39,176 nt of DNA, taken from NCBI GenBank assembly GCA_902512685.1, contig CABXKH010000016.1, positions 1-39,176 on the forward strand, read 5' to 3'. A program made the translations under genes and the position numbers. This DNA is from Paracoccaceae bacterium (lineage in GTDB: Bacteria > Pseudomonadota > Alphaproteobacteria > Rhodobacterales > Rhodobacteraceae). A model generated the notes under the pieces. It was not told the DNA's origin, made no database searches, and worked only from the letters and a program-made list of their open reading frames with translations. Shown here one piece after another: positions 1 through 9,660 of the stretch. Within the stretch, counting starts at the first letter, position 1; each line of letters begins with the position of its first letter.

Positions 1-1623
1 ATGTTTTCGGCCACAGTGCCCAAAACGATCGCAACCTTGGCAAAAAACTATCAGCGCGACGCTGTCCGCGTCACCACCGTTGCAGAAACAAAACAGCATA
101 ATGATATCAAATACCATGCGATGACAGTTGCCAATCATGATGCTGAAAATGCTATTATCAATATATTACGGTTTTACGAAGCCCCGAATTCGATTGTATT
201 TTGCAACACGCGGGCAATGGTCAACAGAGTCACCACGCGGCTTTCCAATCGTAATTTTTCAGTAGTGGCATTGTCCGGAGAGTTATCTCAGGCCGAGCGC
301 AGCCATGCGCTTCAAGCGATGCGGGATGGCCGCGCGCGGGTCTGTGTTGCCACGGATGTGGCAGCGCGCGGGATTGATTTGCCGGGTTTGGATTTGGTGG
401 TGCATGCTGAATTGCCCAATAACCATGAAACGCTTCTGCATCGCTCGGGTCGTACTGGGCGCGCCGGGCGAAAAGGCGAGAGTTGTTTGATCGTTACGGC
501 CAAGCTGCGACGTAAAGCCGAGCGTATTTTGCAAGGGGCAAAGCTGTCTGCTGAATGGGGAGATGTGCCCTCGGCCGAAGCGGTGCGTCAGCGTGATCAA
601 GAGCGATTGCTTGCCGATCCGATGTGGGCCGAGCCGATTTCTGCGGGTGAAGCAGAAATGGTCGAGCGGTTGACCGCACAATTTGATCATAAGCAGATCG
701 CGGCGGCCTATCTGCGCTTTTATAATCAACGTGTTTCAGCCCCCGAAGAACTTTCAACTGCGGCTGATCATCGCTCTGCGAAACCCACTGCACCCTTTGG
801 TCCCTCCAAGTGGTTTTCGATTAATCAGGGCCGCAACCAAGGCGCTGAAGTGCGCCGCCTTTTGCCAACTCTATGCAATGCAGGGCATATCACCAAAGAT
901 GATATTGGTGCGATCCGCATTCAAAATGATGAAACTTTTATAGAGATTTCACAAAAGGCCATTACGGGTTTCACACAGGCGATTGGCCCAGAAATGAAAG
1001 TGGAAGGTGGATTGGTCCTGTCAGCGCTGAGCGGTGTGCCGGCAGCTGCAAAAGGGCCGAAACCTGCATTTAAGCCCTCGCAAAAACCGGCCAGAGTAAG
1101 CAAAGGGGACACTGGTCAATCCAAAAGCGATCGCGCGCAGCAAGACAGGCATCAGCGCAAAGCCAAGGAAGGACAGACGATGCAGGCAGCGACTTCCGAG
1201 GACTCTTCTGCCAAACCCGACGGCTCCAAACCGCAGCGCACCACAAAGCCCGCGCGGCAAACCGCAACGGGGCAACCGAAGGCGGGGGTGAAATCTGGCA
1301 GCAGGCCGGGCGCAACAAACGTGTCTCGCCGTTTTGAAAAGCCGCGCTCGCCCATGCAGCGCGCACGTGAAGATGGCGCTGTCGTGGAGCACAAATCCCG
1401 CGGCGCAAAACACGGCAGGAAAGCTTCTGGAAAATCGGGTGATAAAACCAGTGGAAACTCATCTGGTTTACCAGATGAAGCCAAGCGAGGCGGTGCCTCT
1501 GGTAAGCTTAAAGGCGGTAAAAATCTGGCACCGGCCGTGGGTAAACCCAATAGTAAGAAAAATAAAGCGCGCCGCGCGGCCGAAAATGCAGGACGGCAAG
1601 CACCGCGCCGATCTAGGTCATAA
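1..1623 (+). CDS. DEAD-box ATP-dependent RNA helicase, 5'-truncated by window edge
   Basis: This is the C-terminal part of a DEAD-box RNA helicase, which remodels RNA duplexes in ribosome assembly or mRNA decay. The frame opens at base 1 inside motif III (SAT at residues 3-5 as numbered here), so the first ATG is internal and motifs Q, I and II lie outside the window. Visible are the helicase C domain (about 35-165) with VATDVAARGID (motif V, 116-126) and HRSGRTGRAGR (motif VI, 147-157). A DbpA/CsdA-like RNA-binding fold follows at about 270-345. The last roughly 190 residues form a low-complexity Lys/Arg/Ser/Gly tail, likely disordered and RNA-binding. By architecture it is DeaD/CsdA- or RhlE-like; I cannot choose between them. 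No gene follows closely on this strand. Confidence 0.93.
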   Translation: MFSATVPKTIATLAKNYQRDAVRVTTVAETKQHNDIKYHAMTVANHDAENAIINILRFYEAPNSIVFCNTRAMVNRVTTRLSNRNFSVVALSGELSQAERSHALQAMRDGRARVCVATDVAARGIDLPGLDLVVHAELPNNHETLLHRSGRTGRAGRKGESCLIVTAKLRRKAERILQGAKLSAEWGDVPSAEAVRQRDQERLLADPMWAEPISAGEAEMVERLTAQFDHKQIAAAYLRFYNQRVSAPEELSTAADHRSAKPTAPFGPSKWFSINQGRNQGAEVRRLLPTLCNAGHITKDDIGAIRIQNDETFIEISQKAITGFTQAIGPEMKVEGGLVLSALSGVPAAAKGPKPAFKPSQKPARVSKGDTGQSKSDRAQQDRHQRKAKEGQTMQAATSEDSSAKPDGSKPQRTTKPARQTATGQPKAGVKSGSRPGATNVSRRFEKPRSPMQRAREDGAVVEHKSRGAKHGRKASGKSGDKTSGNSSGLPDEAKRGGASGKLKGGKNLAPAVGKPNSKKNKARRAAENAGRQAPRRSRS

Positions 1624-2276
1624 AGAAAATGTCTAGCTAGTATGCTAATATCTACACTAAGGGAACTTTATTTATGAGGGTTTTATCATTAGGCTATCTC
1701 TACCAGAGGCCTGCTTAAGTCTGGTGATAGTGGCGGACCGAGGAATACATTCTGTCGCCTATTCCTGCGCTGAAGTCCTGCTAATACTCTGATAGCATTT
1801 GATACAGCATTCCCCATTAGCAGGCCAAAAAGAAGAGCACTGTGAAGCACCCTGTCCTTTGCATGAAGCAGTATGGCCGCATAAAGGTACTTTGGCACTG
1901 GATCCTGGAAATGTTACCAGACATTGTCCGAATTCACCGCCGCCACAACGTTTATTCTAAACTGCAGACCAGGTCTCAGGGTGAATTGTTTTATGACGCA
2001 TCAACATATTGGTATCTGCCAGCGTCAGCTACCGCAGTTACATGGAACGAGCAAAGCTTTGCAGATGAATATCCAGATCTTAGCGTGCTTAGTTTTAAAG
2101 CCGTCTTGAATTTGCAGTTAAGCGCCATTGAGGCATTCTCAATCAAAGCTGGCGTCCTTCGCAAAGCAGACTTTAAATGGGATGTGTCAAATGACCTTCA
2201 AGGACAGAACCGAGTTTGCATATGAGTATTGCACAAGAATTTAATGATCAATAACGTAAATTTATTGTATTAATTT
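1624..2276. other. Intergenic stretch without a convincing gene
   Basis: About 650 bases lie between the helicase stop and the convergent serine hydrolase. A plus-strand frame at 1842-2225 (127 codons) and a minus-strand frame at 1689-1898 are open, but neither has a recognisable domain or a clear ribosome binding site. The plus-strand one could be a lineage-specific or decayed gene. I found no strong terminator hairpin after the helicase. Confidence 0.4.
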
Positions 2277-3416
2277 TTATTGAGCACAAATCTCTCGCAA
2301 GGTAGCGGCAACCTCTCCCATATACATATCATCATATCCATCTTCGTTTTCCAATACGCTCAAAAACGAGCAAGATGTTTTTGTAATTGTATCTACCAAA
2401 AGAAACTGACCTCCATAACCGGCGTGACCGACAAAACGTCCGTCGGTCATAAGGTGGTTGGAATATCTGAGCCACTCTTTCGGCTTAGAAAGCTTTGGCG
2501 CATTGCGCGACAAACTTTTTGACAGGAAAGCTGAATTGGCAAAGTCTGCACCATGTATATCCAAACCTTTTCGGGCAAACATCAGGCCAAATCTGGCAAG
2601 GTCCCTTGCACTCAAACAACCTCCCCCCGAAAAAGCAGGGTAGCCATCGGGACTGAGGCTTATGTGAAAGGCGCCTTCATATCCTATGGCATCAGCAATT
2701 TCTTCAATATGCGCGGCCAGGCTTTTGGGTGAACACTTTGCCAAAATCCGGGTAAGAACATCAGTATTGGCAGATTTATATTGTGCCACAGTTATGTTTT
2801 CTTGATTACAGAATCCCGTGATGCTGTTGGTGAAATCAACCAGCGTACTCTCTTTATCCATATTGTTTGATGGCAGGCGCCACCCGAGAGCAATTTCTTC
2901 AGTGTAGCAGTCTGAATGAGGGTCAAAATAATCCTCGGAAAAATTGTTGTTGACCTTCATATCCAAAAGCGCTTGCACAGGCACTTCTGCGTAACCACTG
3001 CCGATGCCCGGCAAATAATCTTTAACTTTTGCCTTTAAAGACAAGACCCCTTGGCTGATTAACTGACCAATAATGAGGTGAATATGCAGCTTTGAGATAG
3101 ATTGGATGGAATGGGGTTGTGATGTTGAAAAGTCACCCGCAGCTGCTTCTATTAGTATTTTGTCACCGCGAATACAGCATACCGCCGAAAAAGCAGAGTT
3201 GCGCATCAGCTTTTTCAAACCGGGGTGGTTTTGAATGGAAGCGTTTGGTTGGGACGCTAAAACTAATACATTTCTTGATCTGATCATCAATGCGCGTCGG
3301 AATAGCCTATGGGCATTGTGAAATCCATGACGTCGATGTTTGGCCTGGTTCCAACGTTGCTTGTTATTTTTTCCAACAGTCAGATCTGGGTTAGATATTG
3401 TTTTGTGCTGTTTCAT
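2277..3416 (-). CDS. Serine hydrolase, beta-lactamase/penicillin-binding-protein-like fold
   Basis: A 379-aa protein of the class C beta-lactamase/esterase superfamily. The nucleophile motif SxxK is visible as SISK (in HSIQSISK, about residue 105). A YKSAN segment in the middle fits the Tyr-containing second motif, and HAGYGGQ near the C-terminus fits the third HxG motif. These families hydrolyse esters, amides or D-amino-acid peptides; the substrate cannot be read from sequence. The N-terminal segment resembles no secretion signal, so a cytoplasmic location is likely. It stands alone on the minus strand with long flanking gaps. The start is the ORF's first ATG; no nearer ATG before the conserved core looks better. 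Confidence 0.83.
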   Translation of the reverse strand: MKQHKTISNPDLTVGKNNKQRWNQAKHRRHGFHNAHRLFRRALMIRSRNVLVLASQPNASIQNHPGLKKLMRNSAFSAVCCIRGDKILIEAAAGDFSTSQPHSIQSISKLHIHLIIGQLISQGVLSLKAKVKDYLPGIGSGYAEVPVQALLDMKVNNNFSEDYFDPHSDCYTEEIALGWRLPSNNMDKESTLVDFTNSITGFCNQENITVAQYKSANTDVLTRILAKCSPKSLAAHIEEIADAIGYEGAFHISLSPDGYPAFSGGGCLSARDLARFGLMFARKGLDIHGADFANSAFLSKSLSRNAPKLSKPKEWLRYSNHLMTDGRFVGHAGYGGQFLLVDTITKTSCSFLSVLENEDGYDDMYMGEVAATLREICAQ

Positions 3417-3925
3417 AGTTCCACTTTGAAAGATCTGTTTCAGATAAATCTGCTTTCATTTATGTAAACCATAGATGGATTAATCCTGTGAATTACTATC
3501 TTTTGATTGCCGACCCTGCTTGCCACTCGGCGCAATCAATCCACAACCTCTTCTTTTCATAATTTAACTTATATCTCGATCTGGATTTTTTAGTAAAATG
3601 TTATTTAATCAAGATATTGATATTAATCAGCATAAGTTTATTTGGGTTGCTTCCCCTACGCACCATATCTCCAGCTAAACTTAAACTACTTCACCCTTTT
3701 CCAAAGATGTCTTTGCTGGGTTATCTAGAGGGCGCTCGATTGGGCGACTAAAAAGCACATTATTTGAAACTCAAAGAGAATACTGATCGCGTCTCTCGCA
3801 GAGTTTCCACATGAATCGATGCAATCTTAGGGGAAACGGCTTTTAACAAACTACGGTAATCACTGGATAAATAAGTCCAGATCCCAGAAGATTCTCAACC
3901 ATTTGAGAAGTTTGCAAAAGAAACC
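3417..3925. other. Intergenic region, no gene recognised
   Basis: About 510 AT-rich bases between yeiH and the serine hydrolase, both on the minus strand. No convincing ORF. A small hairpin, TTCTCAA/TTGAGAA with a 4-base loop (3892-3909), lies just downstream of the yeiH stop and could be a weak terminator. The rest should hold the serine hydrolase promoter. Confidence 0.4.
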
Positions 3926-4912
3926 CTAAAACAGAAAGATCAGCACCAGCATGGCGATAAAGATTGTTTCTGCCACTAGCAGGCCAATGGCTGCACCGCC
4001 CACATTAAGTACATCCTTCAATGATGTTTTCAGTCCCACCGCAGCGATGGCGGCAAGCAATGCCCAGCGGCTAATGTTGCCTGCAAGGTCGGAAATAGCA
4101 GCCGGTATCCATCCCATGGAATTGACCAAAAGCAACCCAAAAAAGCCAATCACAAAGACCGGAACAAGGGGCTGTCTTTCGACAGATTCTGCCTTGTTTT
4201 GAGATGCTTGACGTAGAACAAAAGTTGCGATGATGATCACGGGGGCTAGCATGGCGACACGGACCAATTTTACAATTGCTGCCACTTCACCTGTTTCTTG
4301 TCCTACAGAAAAGCCGGCGCCAACCACTTGTGCTACGTCATGTATGGTTGCGCCCAAGAAAATACCGGTTTCGAAATTAGAAAACCCAAGTTTCGCGGCT
4401 AAAACAGGATATAGGATCATTGCAATAGTCGACAGGATGGTCACCCCGACCACGGTGAAGACCAAACGCTCATCTGTCCGTTCATCTTTGGGCAGAATGG
4501 CTGAAATCGCCATAGCGGCAGAGGCCCCGCATATCGCAACGGAACCAGCGGAAAGGAATGCAAACTTTTGACGAAAACCAAAGAACCGGGCGCATAGCAA
4601 GCCAAATAAAATTGTTGTCACAACCACGACCACAATCATTATTAGGACATCCAGGCCCAACGAAAGGGCTAGATCGGCACTAATGCGCAGCCCCAAAAGG
4701 GCGACCCCAAAACGCAAAACGGATCGAGAGGCAAAGGCTATACCAGGCTTTGGGCGATCCTGCTCTGAAACAAATTGCAGCGCAATTCCGAACAAAAGTG
4801 CTAGCAACATTGCGGGTGCACCGTAGTGGTCTGAAACAAACTGCGCAGCTAGGACGATTACTGAGACAATCAGCAACCCGGGGGTCAAGGATTTGATGCT
4901 ATCCAAAGTCAT
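3926..4912 (-). CDS. yeiH: YeiH/UPF0324-family membrane transporter (putative sulfate exporter family)
   Basis: A 328-aa integral membrane protein of the conserved hypothetical 698 (YeiH) family. Family hallmarks seen are LRFGVALLGLRIS near residue 66, the SVAICGASAAMAISA segment near 130 and GATIHDVAQVVGAG near 190. About ten hydrophobic helices fill the length, which is normal for the family. Members are annotated as putative sulfate exporters, but the physiological substrate is poorly established. The ATG overlaps the stop of the upstream 118-aa membrane protein by four bases (ATGA), so the two are probably co-translated. No residue seems lost. Confidence 0.9.
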   Translation of the reverse strand: MTLDSIKSLTPGLLIVSVIVLAAQFVSDHYGAPAMLLALLFGIALQFVSEQDRPKPGIAFASRSVLRFGVALLGLRISADLALSLGLDVLIMIVVVVVTTILFGLLCARFFGFRQKFAFLSAGSVAICGASAAMAISAILPKDERTDERLVFTVVGVTILSTIAMILYPVLAAKLGFSNFETGIFLGATIHDVAQVVGAGFSVGQETGEVAAIVKLVRVAMLAPVIIIATFVLRQASQNKAESVERQPLVPVFVIGFFGLLLVNSMGWIPAAISDLAGNISRWALLAAIAAVGLKTSLKDVLNVGGAAIGLLVAETIFIAMLVLIFLF

Positions 4913-5265
4913 TCGGCATCACGCGCCATACGCGCATCGCGGAAGCTTTTAACAAAAAAAGCAAGCGCCAAAGCCGCGGTAAACTCCATAATGATAAATC
5001 TTGCGACCCGGGCAAAATCATCCGCGTTAAGAATGGATGGGAGCCATAATAAAAGTGTAACAAACGCAATCGCTGTCAAAGTGACGGCGATATGGGCTAT
5101 GATCTTATTCTCTCTCTTAACCCCTTGGTAACATGACAAAAGGCCAATCCCAATTGCAGCCAGTATAAACCCTGAAAGGGAATTAAAATCTGATTCCAAG
5201 TATCCCCAAACCGAACAAAGGATAAGTGCAATTGCATTCAAAAGGCTTGCCGTATGTGCTTTCAT
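4909..5265 (-). CDS. Small four-helix membrane protein, unknown function
   Basis: A 118-aa protein with about four hydrophobic segments (near residues 7-23, 31-46, 56-75 and 88-106) and a charged C-terminus rich in Arg, Ala and Asp. I do not recognise a family. It overlaps yeiH by four bases and lies 30 bases downstream of another small membrane protein, so it may be an accessory subunit or simply share the transcript. Coding is supported by the tight overlap and the consistent hydrophobic pattern. Confidence 0.7.
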   Translation of the reverse strand: MKAHTASLLNAIALILCSVWGYLESDFNSLSGFILAAIGIGLLSCYQGVKRENKIIAHIAVTLTAIAFVTLLLWLPSILNADDFARVARFIIMEFTAALALAFFVKSFRDARMARDAE

Positions 5266-5295
5266 TTTTCTATCTACACCTTGATGTTTGTGATT

Positions 5296-5520
5296 TCATT
5301 TAGAGTTTAGGGTGACATGTTTGCCAAACCCAAAGGCAGCTATCCCGAACATCACCCCAAAAACTACACTTAAAAGTGAGTGGTCTAACATCCAATCAAA
5401 CCAAAGGTCCCGTCCTGAAAATTCAAAGGGTCGAAAATTGCTTACACGATCGAGCCATAAGTGCAAAATTCCAAATAGAAATAACGCGATACAACTTAAA
5501 ACCCTACAAAACTGTTTCAT
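5296..5520 (-). CDS. Small hypothetical membrane protein
   Basis: A 74-aa protein with two hydrophobic segments (about residues 7-22 and 48-66) separated by an aromatic, charged stretch (residues 26-45). Its ATG directly abuts the stop of the siderophore-interacting gene upstream, which argues for a real operon member. Function unknown; I recognise no family. Confidence 0.6.
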   Translation of the reverse strand: MKQFCRVLSCIALFLFGILHLWLDRVSNFRPFEFSGRDLWFDWMLDHSLLSVVFGVMFGIAAFGFGKHVTLNSK

Positions 5521-6305
5521 TTACCCTGCAGCCTCTGCCCGTTTTACCTGCTGATGTTCGTCTTCGACCAACCCGATTTTCCAATAGCCCGAGATATAAG
5601 CATTCCCCTTTGGCAGGCCGCGGTTATTTACTATTTCTTCCTTCAGTGCTTTGATCATGCTGCTTTCACCAGCGATGCAAGTTTGCACTTGGCCTTTGAG
5701 ATTAGGTAAGGCGCGGATGAGTTCGATGCTTTGGATCATTGGCTCATGCGGGTCAGGGTGGATCAGCCAGTGGATATTTATGCCTTCGGGGGCTGCTATA
5801 TCTTGTTTATCATCTGGAGATATGATTTCAAAATAAGCTACGCCTTTGGCATCTCGTGGCATAGCTTCTAGCGTTGCGGTTGCAACTGGTAGGGCTGACA
5901 TGTCTGCGGCTACTATATAGATATCCGCGAAATAGCTTTTCAACTTAACTGGTCCTGGTCCGGCAAAACCGGCAAAATCCCCTGCATCACATCTGCGCGC
6001 CCATGCCGATGCAGGCCCTGCATCGCCGTGATCTACAAAATCAATGTCCATTTCGCCCCTGTCCACACGAAGATGGCGAATGGTGTATGTTCTAACAGCA
6101 GGGCGGGGGCCGTTTTCCAATTGCTCTATAAAATCCGTGGCGCTCTGATCGTAATCGGGCAAAAATAATTTGAAATGCGCGCCCTCAATCCCCGCCCTAA
6201 GGTTTTGATCCAATCGGCTGTGCAGGTGACGCGGATCATATTTGGCGTTATCCAAGATTTCTCCGACACTGTCATTATGCGCGGGATGGGTTTGAGACTT
6301 GCCAT
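5521..6305 (-). CDS. Siderophore-interacting protein (ViuB/YqjH-like flavin ferric reductase), apparent frameshift
   Basis: A flavin-dependent reductase of the siderophore-interacting family, which releases iron from ferric siderophores in the cytoplasm. The FAD-binding RTYTIRH motif, the following DFVDHGDAGPASAWA segment and the C-terminal GYWKIGLVEDEH are typical. The N-terminus does not match in the same frame: the expected SEKSWITPNMIRVTCTADW segment is read from the ATG at 6303-6305 in another frame. Restoring one base in the run of four C at 6190-6193 joins it smoothly to GIEGAHFKLFLP, giving about 261 aa. As sequenced, the downstream frame is open from a GTG at 6334-6336, which would give an aberrant N-terminus. 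This is a real indel or a sequencing error. Two small membrane protein genes and yeiH follow. Confidence 0.85.
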
Positions 6306-6508
6306 ATTTTGAAGTTTTCCTGCAAGAGTGTGGCACTGTTATTAGATCGTGACGAGGTTACTGTTTGTAGTTTTCTGGGGTAATAAATGTTGAATTTCTG
6401 CAGTGCCCCCGAACTGTAAGATAGACACAGAAATGGAATCCAACTTCGGCTCCGATAATGTCTGAGACGCTCTTGGGATTTGGTAGTGCAGGTCGACCTC
6501 CTCGGAAC

Positions 6509-9301
6509 TCAATAATGCGCTGAAAGGCTTGCAAAGGGTTTTTGAGCCGGTGGCGCAAATTTGGTCAAATCAATGCCCTCGACAGCAGTTGTGTACTCTT
6601 CGAGAGAGGGTGTTCTACCGAGAATGGCAGAAAGGACCACAACTGGAGTGGAGGCGAGCAATGACTCCCCCTTCTTATCCGGTGCATCGGCCACAACGCG
6701 CCCTTGGAACAAACGGGTAGAAGTTGCCAAAACTGTGTCGCCCTTTACTGCTTTTTCCTGGTTGCCCATGCAAAGGCTGCAACCCGGCCGTTCAAGGTAG
6801 AGAATATTCTCATACTCCGTCCGTGCAGTCACTTTCGGTGCTGAATCGTCGAATTCAAAGCCTGAATATTTCTGAAGCACTTCCCAGTCGCCCTCTGCCT
6901 TCAACTCATCAATGATGTTGTAGGTCGGGGCGGCGACGACGAGGGGTGCATTAAACTTAACTTTTCCATATTTCTTTTCCAGGTTTCGCAACATCTGCGC
7001 AACGATTTTTACATCACCTTTGTGCACCATGCAGGACCCCACAAACCCCAAATCGACTTTCTTTTCAGCTTTGTAGAAAGAGATCGGACGGATTGTGTCA
7101 TGGACATAGCGTTTAGAAACATCGGCATTATGCACATCCGGGTCCGCGATCATTGGTTCGTTGATTGCATCCAGATCGACCAAAACTTCTGCAAAATAAT
7201 TGGCGTTGGCATCGGGTGCGAGAGCAGGTTTTTCACCGGAACTGATTTCCGCAATACGGTTGTCAGCAATATCAATCAGTCCCTTGAGCATGGCCACTTC
7301 ATTATCCATGCCTTTCTCAATCATAATTTGAATTCGGGATTTTGCGATCTCTAAAGATTGCATAAGCGTTTCATCCTCAGAAATGCAGATGGACGCTTTA
7401 GCCTTCATTTCTGCTGTCCAGTCCGTAAAGGTGAAAGCTTGGTCGGCCAACAGCGTGCCGATGTGCACTTCGATGATACGGCCTTGAAATACGTTGTCAC
7501 CAAATTGCTGAAGCATCTGCGCTTGGGTCGCATGCACCACATCACGGAAATCCATGTGATCGGCCATTTTACCTTTAAAGCTCACTTTGACTGATTCAGG
7601 GATCGGCATGGTTGCCTCGCCAGTTGCCAACGCCAAGGCCACTGTGCCGGAGTCTGCACCGAAGGCCACGCCTTTGGACATACGCGTGTGGCTGTCTCCT
7701 CCAATGATGATCGCCCAGTCATCCACAGTGATGTCATTTAGGACCTTATGAATAACATCTGTCATCGAATGATAAACGCCTTTGGGGTCACGCGCAGTTA
7801 TCAGGCCAAACTCGTTCATGAACTTCATCAGGCGTGGTGTGTTGGCTTGCGCCTTGAGATCCCAAACCGAAGCTGTGTGACAGCCCGATTGATAGGCCCC
7901 GTCCACCGAAGGAGATATCACAGTCGCTGCCATCGCCTCCAATTCTTGTGATGTCATCAAGCCTGTGGTGTCTTGCGAACCGACGATGTTCACTTTGACC
8001 CGTACATCCGACCCGGCATGCAAAACTTTGCCGGGCGTTGTGCCGCGGGCGTTGGCGTTGAAGATTTTTTCTACTGCTGTGAGGCCTTGGCCTTTGATGG
8101 AGATTTCTTTTGATGGTGCGAAGACAGACTTCAATTCAATCCCTAGTGCTTCGGCTGCAAAGGTCTGCAGCTTCTTCCCAAACACAATGGCATAAGATCC
8201 ACCCGCCTTCATAAACTCCATCTTTTGCGGAGTGAAGGAAGATGCCATATCTACCAGTTCCTCATCCCCGTCTTCGCAGAAGAGCTTTTTCTTCTTGGTG
8301 TTAATCGTCAGCACTGTTCCAGTTTCCACAGAATAGCGTTGCTCTAAAATGGGGTTTCCGTCATTGTTCAGGATCGGGTTGGCGTCCTCGTCCAGCTTTT
8401 TAACCCAGTTTTTCAGGTCGACACCAATGCCGCCGGTTACGCCGACAGTGGTCAAAAAGATAGGCGATATACCGTTGGTGCCCGCCACAACAGGGGCAAA
8501 ATTCACAAAAGGCACGTAGGGGCTTGCGTGCTTTCCAGTCCAAAGTGCGACGTTATTTACCCCAGACATCCGAGATGACCCAACGCCCATAGTGCCTTTT
8601 TCAGCAATCAACATTACCCGCTTGTCCGGGTGCTGAAGCTTTAGTGCTTCAATCTCGTTTTGTGCTGCCTCAGAGATAAAGCACTTCCCGTGTAATTCCC
8701 TGTCCGCGCGAGAGTGCGCCTGATTGCCAGGAGAAAGTAGGTCTGTGGAAATATCGCCTTCAGCAGCGATGTAAGTGACCACTTTGATTTCTTCATCCAC
8801 ATCCGGTAGCTTGGTGAAGAACTCTGCCTGAGAGTAGCTTTCAAGCAGATCTTTTGCGATAGGGTTTCCAGCCTTGTAAGCTTCGGCGATACAATTCGTG
8901 TCTGCCTCGTAAAGGAATACTTGGGTCTTTAGAACCTCCGCAGCGTTTTTTGCAATATCCGACTCGTCGCCCAATGCGATATCCAAAAGGACTTTCACAG
9001 AAGGGCCGCCCTTCATATGAGATAACAATTCAAATGCAAATACAGGGGTGATTTCGGGGACATCTGCTTGCCCTATAATGATCTCTTTTAAAAACTTGGC
9101 CTTCACGCCAGCAGAGGCAGTGGTGCCTGGCAGCGTGTTATAAATGAAAAAGTTCAAAGACGACGCACGGTGTTCGTGGTCTTTGTCTTTTATTTGGGCA
9201 ATCAATTCTGCCGTCAACAGGCCATCGTCAATTGGTTTTGGGCTCAGCCCAAGCTCCTTGCGGGTTTCAATTTCTTCTAGGTAAGCTATGTAAAGGCTCA
9301 T
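6509..9301 (-). CDS. acnB: Aconitate hydratase B / 2-methylisocitrate dehydratase
   Basis: AcnB interconverts citrate and isocitrate in the TCA cycle and can dehydrate 2-methylisocitrate in propionate catabolism. The protein begins MSLYIAYLEEIETRKELG, the family N-terminus, so I use the ATG at 9299-9301 rather than the ATG 15 bases upstream. The AcnB order is seen: N-terminal HEAT-like domain, swivel domain, then catalytic domains. Fe-S ligands are visible in GFVGSCMVHKGD and GCSLCMGNQEKA. At 930 aa it is longer than E. coli AcnB (865 aa), as I expect in alphaproteobacteria. It appears monocistronic: an IS element lies upstream and the siderophore-interacting gene about 200 bases downstream. 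A promoter and candidate operator are at 9366-9387. Confidence 0.97.
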   Translation of the reverse strand: MSLYIAYLEEIETRKELGLSPKPIDDGLLTAELIAQIKDKDHEHRASSLNFFIYNTLPGTTASAGVKAKFLKEIIIGQADVPEITPVFAFELLSHMKGGPSVKVLLDIALGDESDIAKNAAEVLKTQVFLYEADTNCIAEAYKAGNPIAKDLLESYSQAEFFTKLPDVDEEIKVVTYIAAEGDISTDLLSPGNQAHSRADRELHGKCFISEAAQNEIEALKLQHPDKRVMLIAEKGTMGVGSSRMSGVNNVALWTGKHASPYVPFVNFAPVVAGTNGISPIFLTTVGVTGGIGVDLKNWVKKLDEDANPILNNDGNPILEQRYSVETGTVLTINTKKKKLFCEDGDEELVDMASSFTPQKMEFMKAGGSYAIVFGKKLQTFAAEALGIELKSVFAPSKEISIKGQGLTAVEKIFNANARGTTPGKVLHAGSDVRVKVNIVGSQDTTGLMTSQELEAMAATVISPSVDGAYQSGCHTASVWDLKAQANTPRLMKFMNEFGLITARDPKGVYHSMTDVIHKVLNDITVDDWAIIIGGDSHTRMSKGVAFGADSGTVALALATGEATMPIPESVKVSFKGKMADHMDFRDVVHATQAQMLQQFGDNVFQGRIIEVHIGTLLADQAFTFTDWTAEMKAKASICISEDETLMQSLEIAKSRIQIMIEKGMDNEVAMLKGLIDIADNRIAEISSGEKPALAPDANANYFAEVLVDLDAINEPMIADPDVHNADVSKRYVHDTIRPISFYKAEKKVDLGFVGSCMVHKGDVKIVAQMLRNLEKKYGKVKFNAPLVVAAPTYNIIDELKAEGDWEVLQKYSGFEFDDSAPKVTARTEYENILYLERPGCSLCMGNQEKAVKGDTVLATSTRLFQGRVVADAPDKKGESLLASTPVVVLSAILGRTPSLEEYTTAVEGIDLTKFAPPAQKPFASLSAHY

Positions 9302-9365
9302 GGCAGTCCCGATCATTTGTGGTGTTTACAGGGCCTAGCGGAAAGTAAATTTGCCGAAAAGGCCT

Positions 9366-9387
9366 TTTGTATGCGGTAGTATACAAA
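9366..9387 (-). promoter_or_regulatory. Candidate operator overlapping the acnB -10 element
   Basis: Inverted repeat TTTGTAT (9366-9372) and ATACAAA (9381-9387) with an 8-base spacer. On the minus strand TATACT at 9378-9383 is a good -10 box with a CTTGCC -35-like hexamer 16 bases upstream. The TTGTAT...ATACAA shape resembles GntR-family operators. The overlap suggests repression. The regulator is unknown. Confidence 0.45.
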
Positions 9388-9660
9388 CTAATGCGCAAAG
9401 GCAAGCCCTTCAAGGTTAGACGGGGCTTAGAGCAAACAGCCAATTTGACTCATTCAATTTAGATATCAAAGAATCGTGCCCAGTGCGGGGTATCTCACGC
9501 GCGGTTCGGATATTTGGCAAAAGCAAATGGCCTTGGGTGCGCTGGACGCAGAAGCAGCTTTCAAGTTGCATCGCGACCTCTGTTAGAACGTCTTCTTCGT
9601 TGGGCCTGAGCAAATCACCAACACCGACTGAGCTGTTTCTGAAAGTTAAATAACTTTCCA
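9388..9660. other. Intergenic region between acnB promoter and the IS element
   Basis: About 270 bases with no convincing gene. Short open frames exist on both strands, including a plus-strand one of about 30 codons ending at a TAG near 9585, but no start, ribosome site or known family is visible. The acnB -35 region lies at the left end. Confidence 0.35.

Noticed and set aside
1842-2225. 127-codon plus-strand ORF after the helicase
   Set aside because: No recognisable domain or ribosome site, so I leave it as an uncertain region, not a gene.
6190-6215. Programmed ribosomal frameshift in the siderophore-interacting gene
   Set aside because: No slippery heptamer of the usual X XXY YYZ form lies at the junction. 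A one-base indel in the C4 run explains it more simply.
5521-6336. The full 271-aa GTG-started frame as the native siderophore-interacting protein
   Set aside because: Its first 45 or so residues do not resemble the family, while another frame encodes the expected N-terminus.
6358-6558. 66-codon minus-strand ORF overlapping the acnB 3' end
   Set aside because: It overlaps acnB in a different frame and has no family or ribosome site.
9416-9613. 65-codon minus-strand ORF between acnB and the IS
   Set aside because: There is no family match and no clear ribosome site; competing plus-strand frames are equally plausible as relics.
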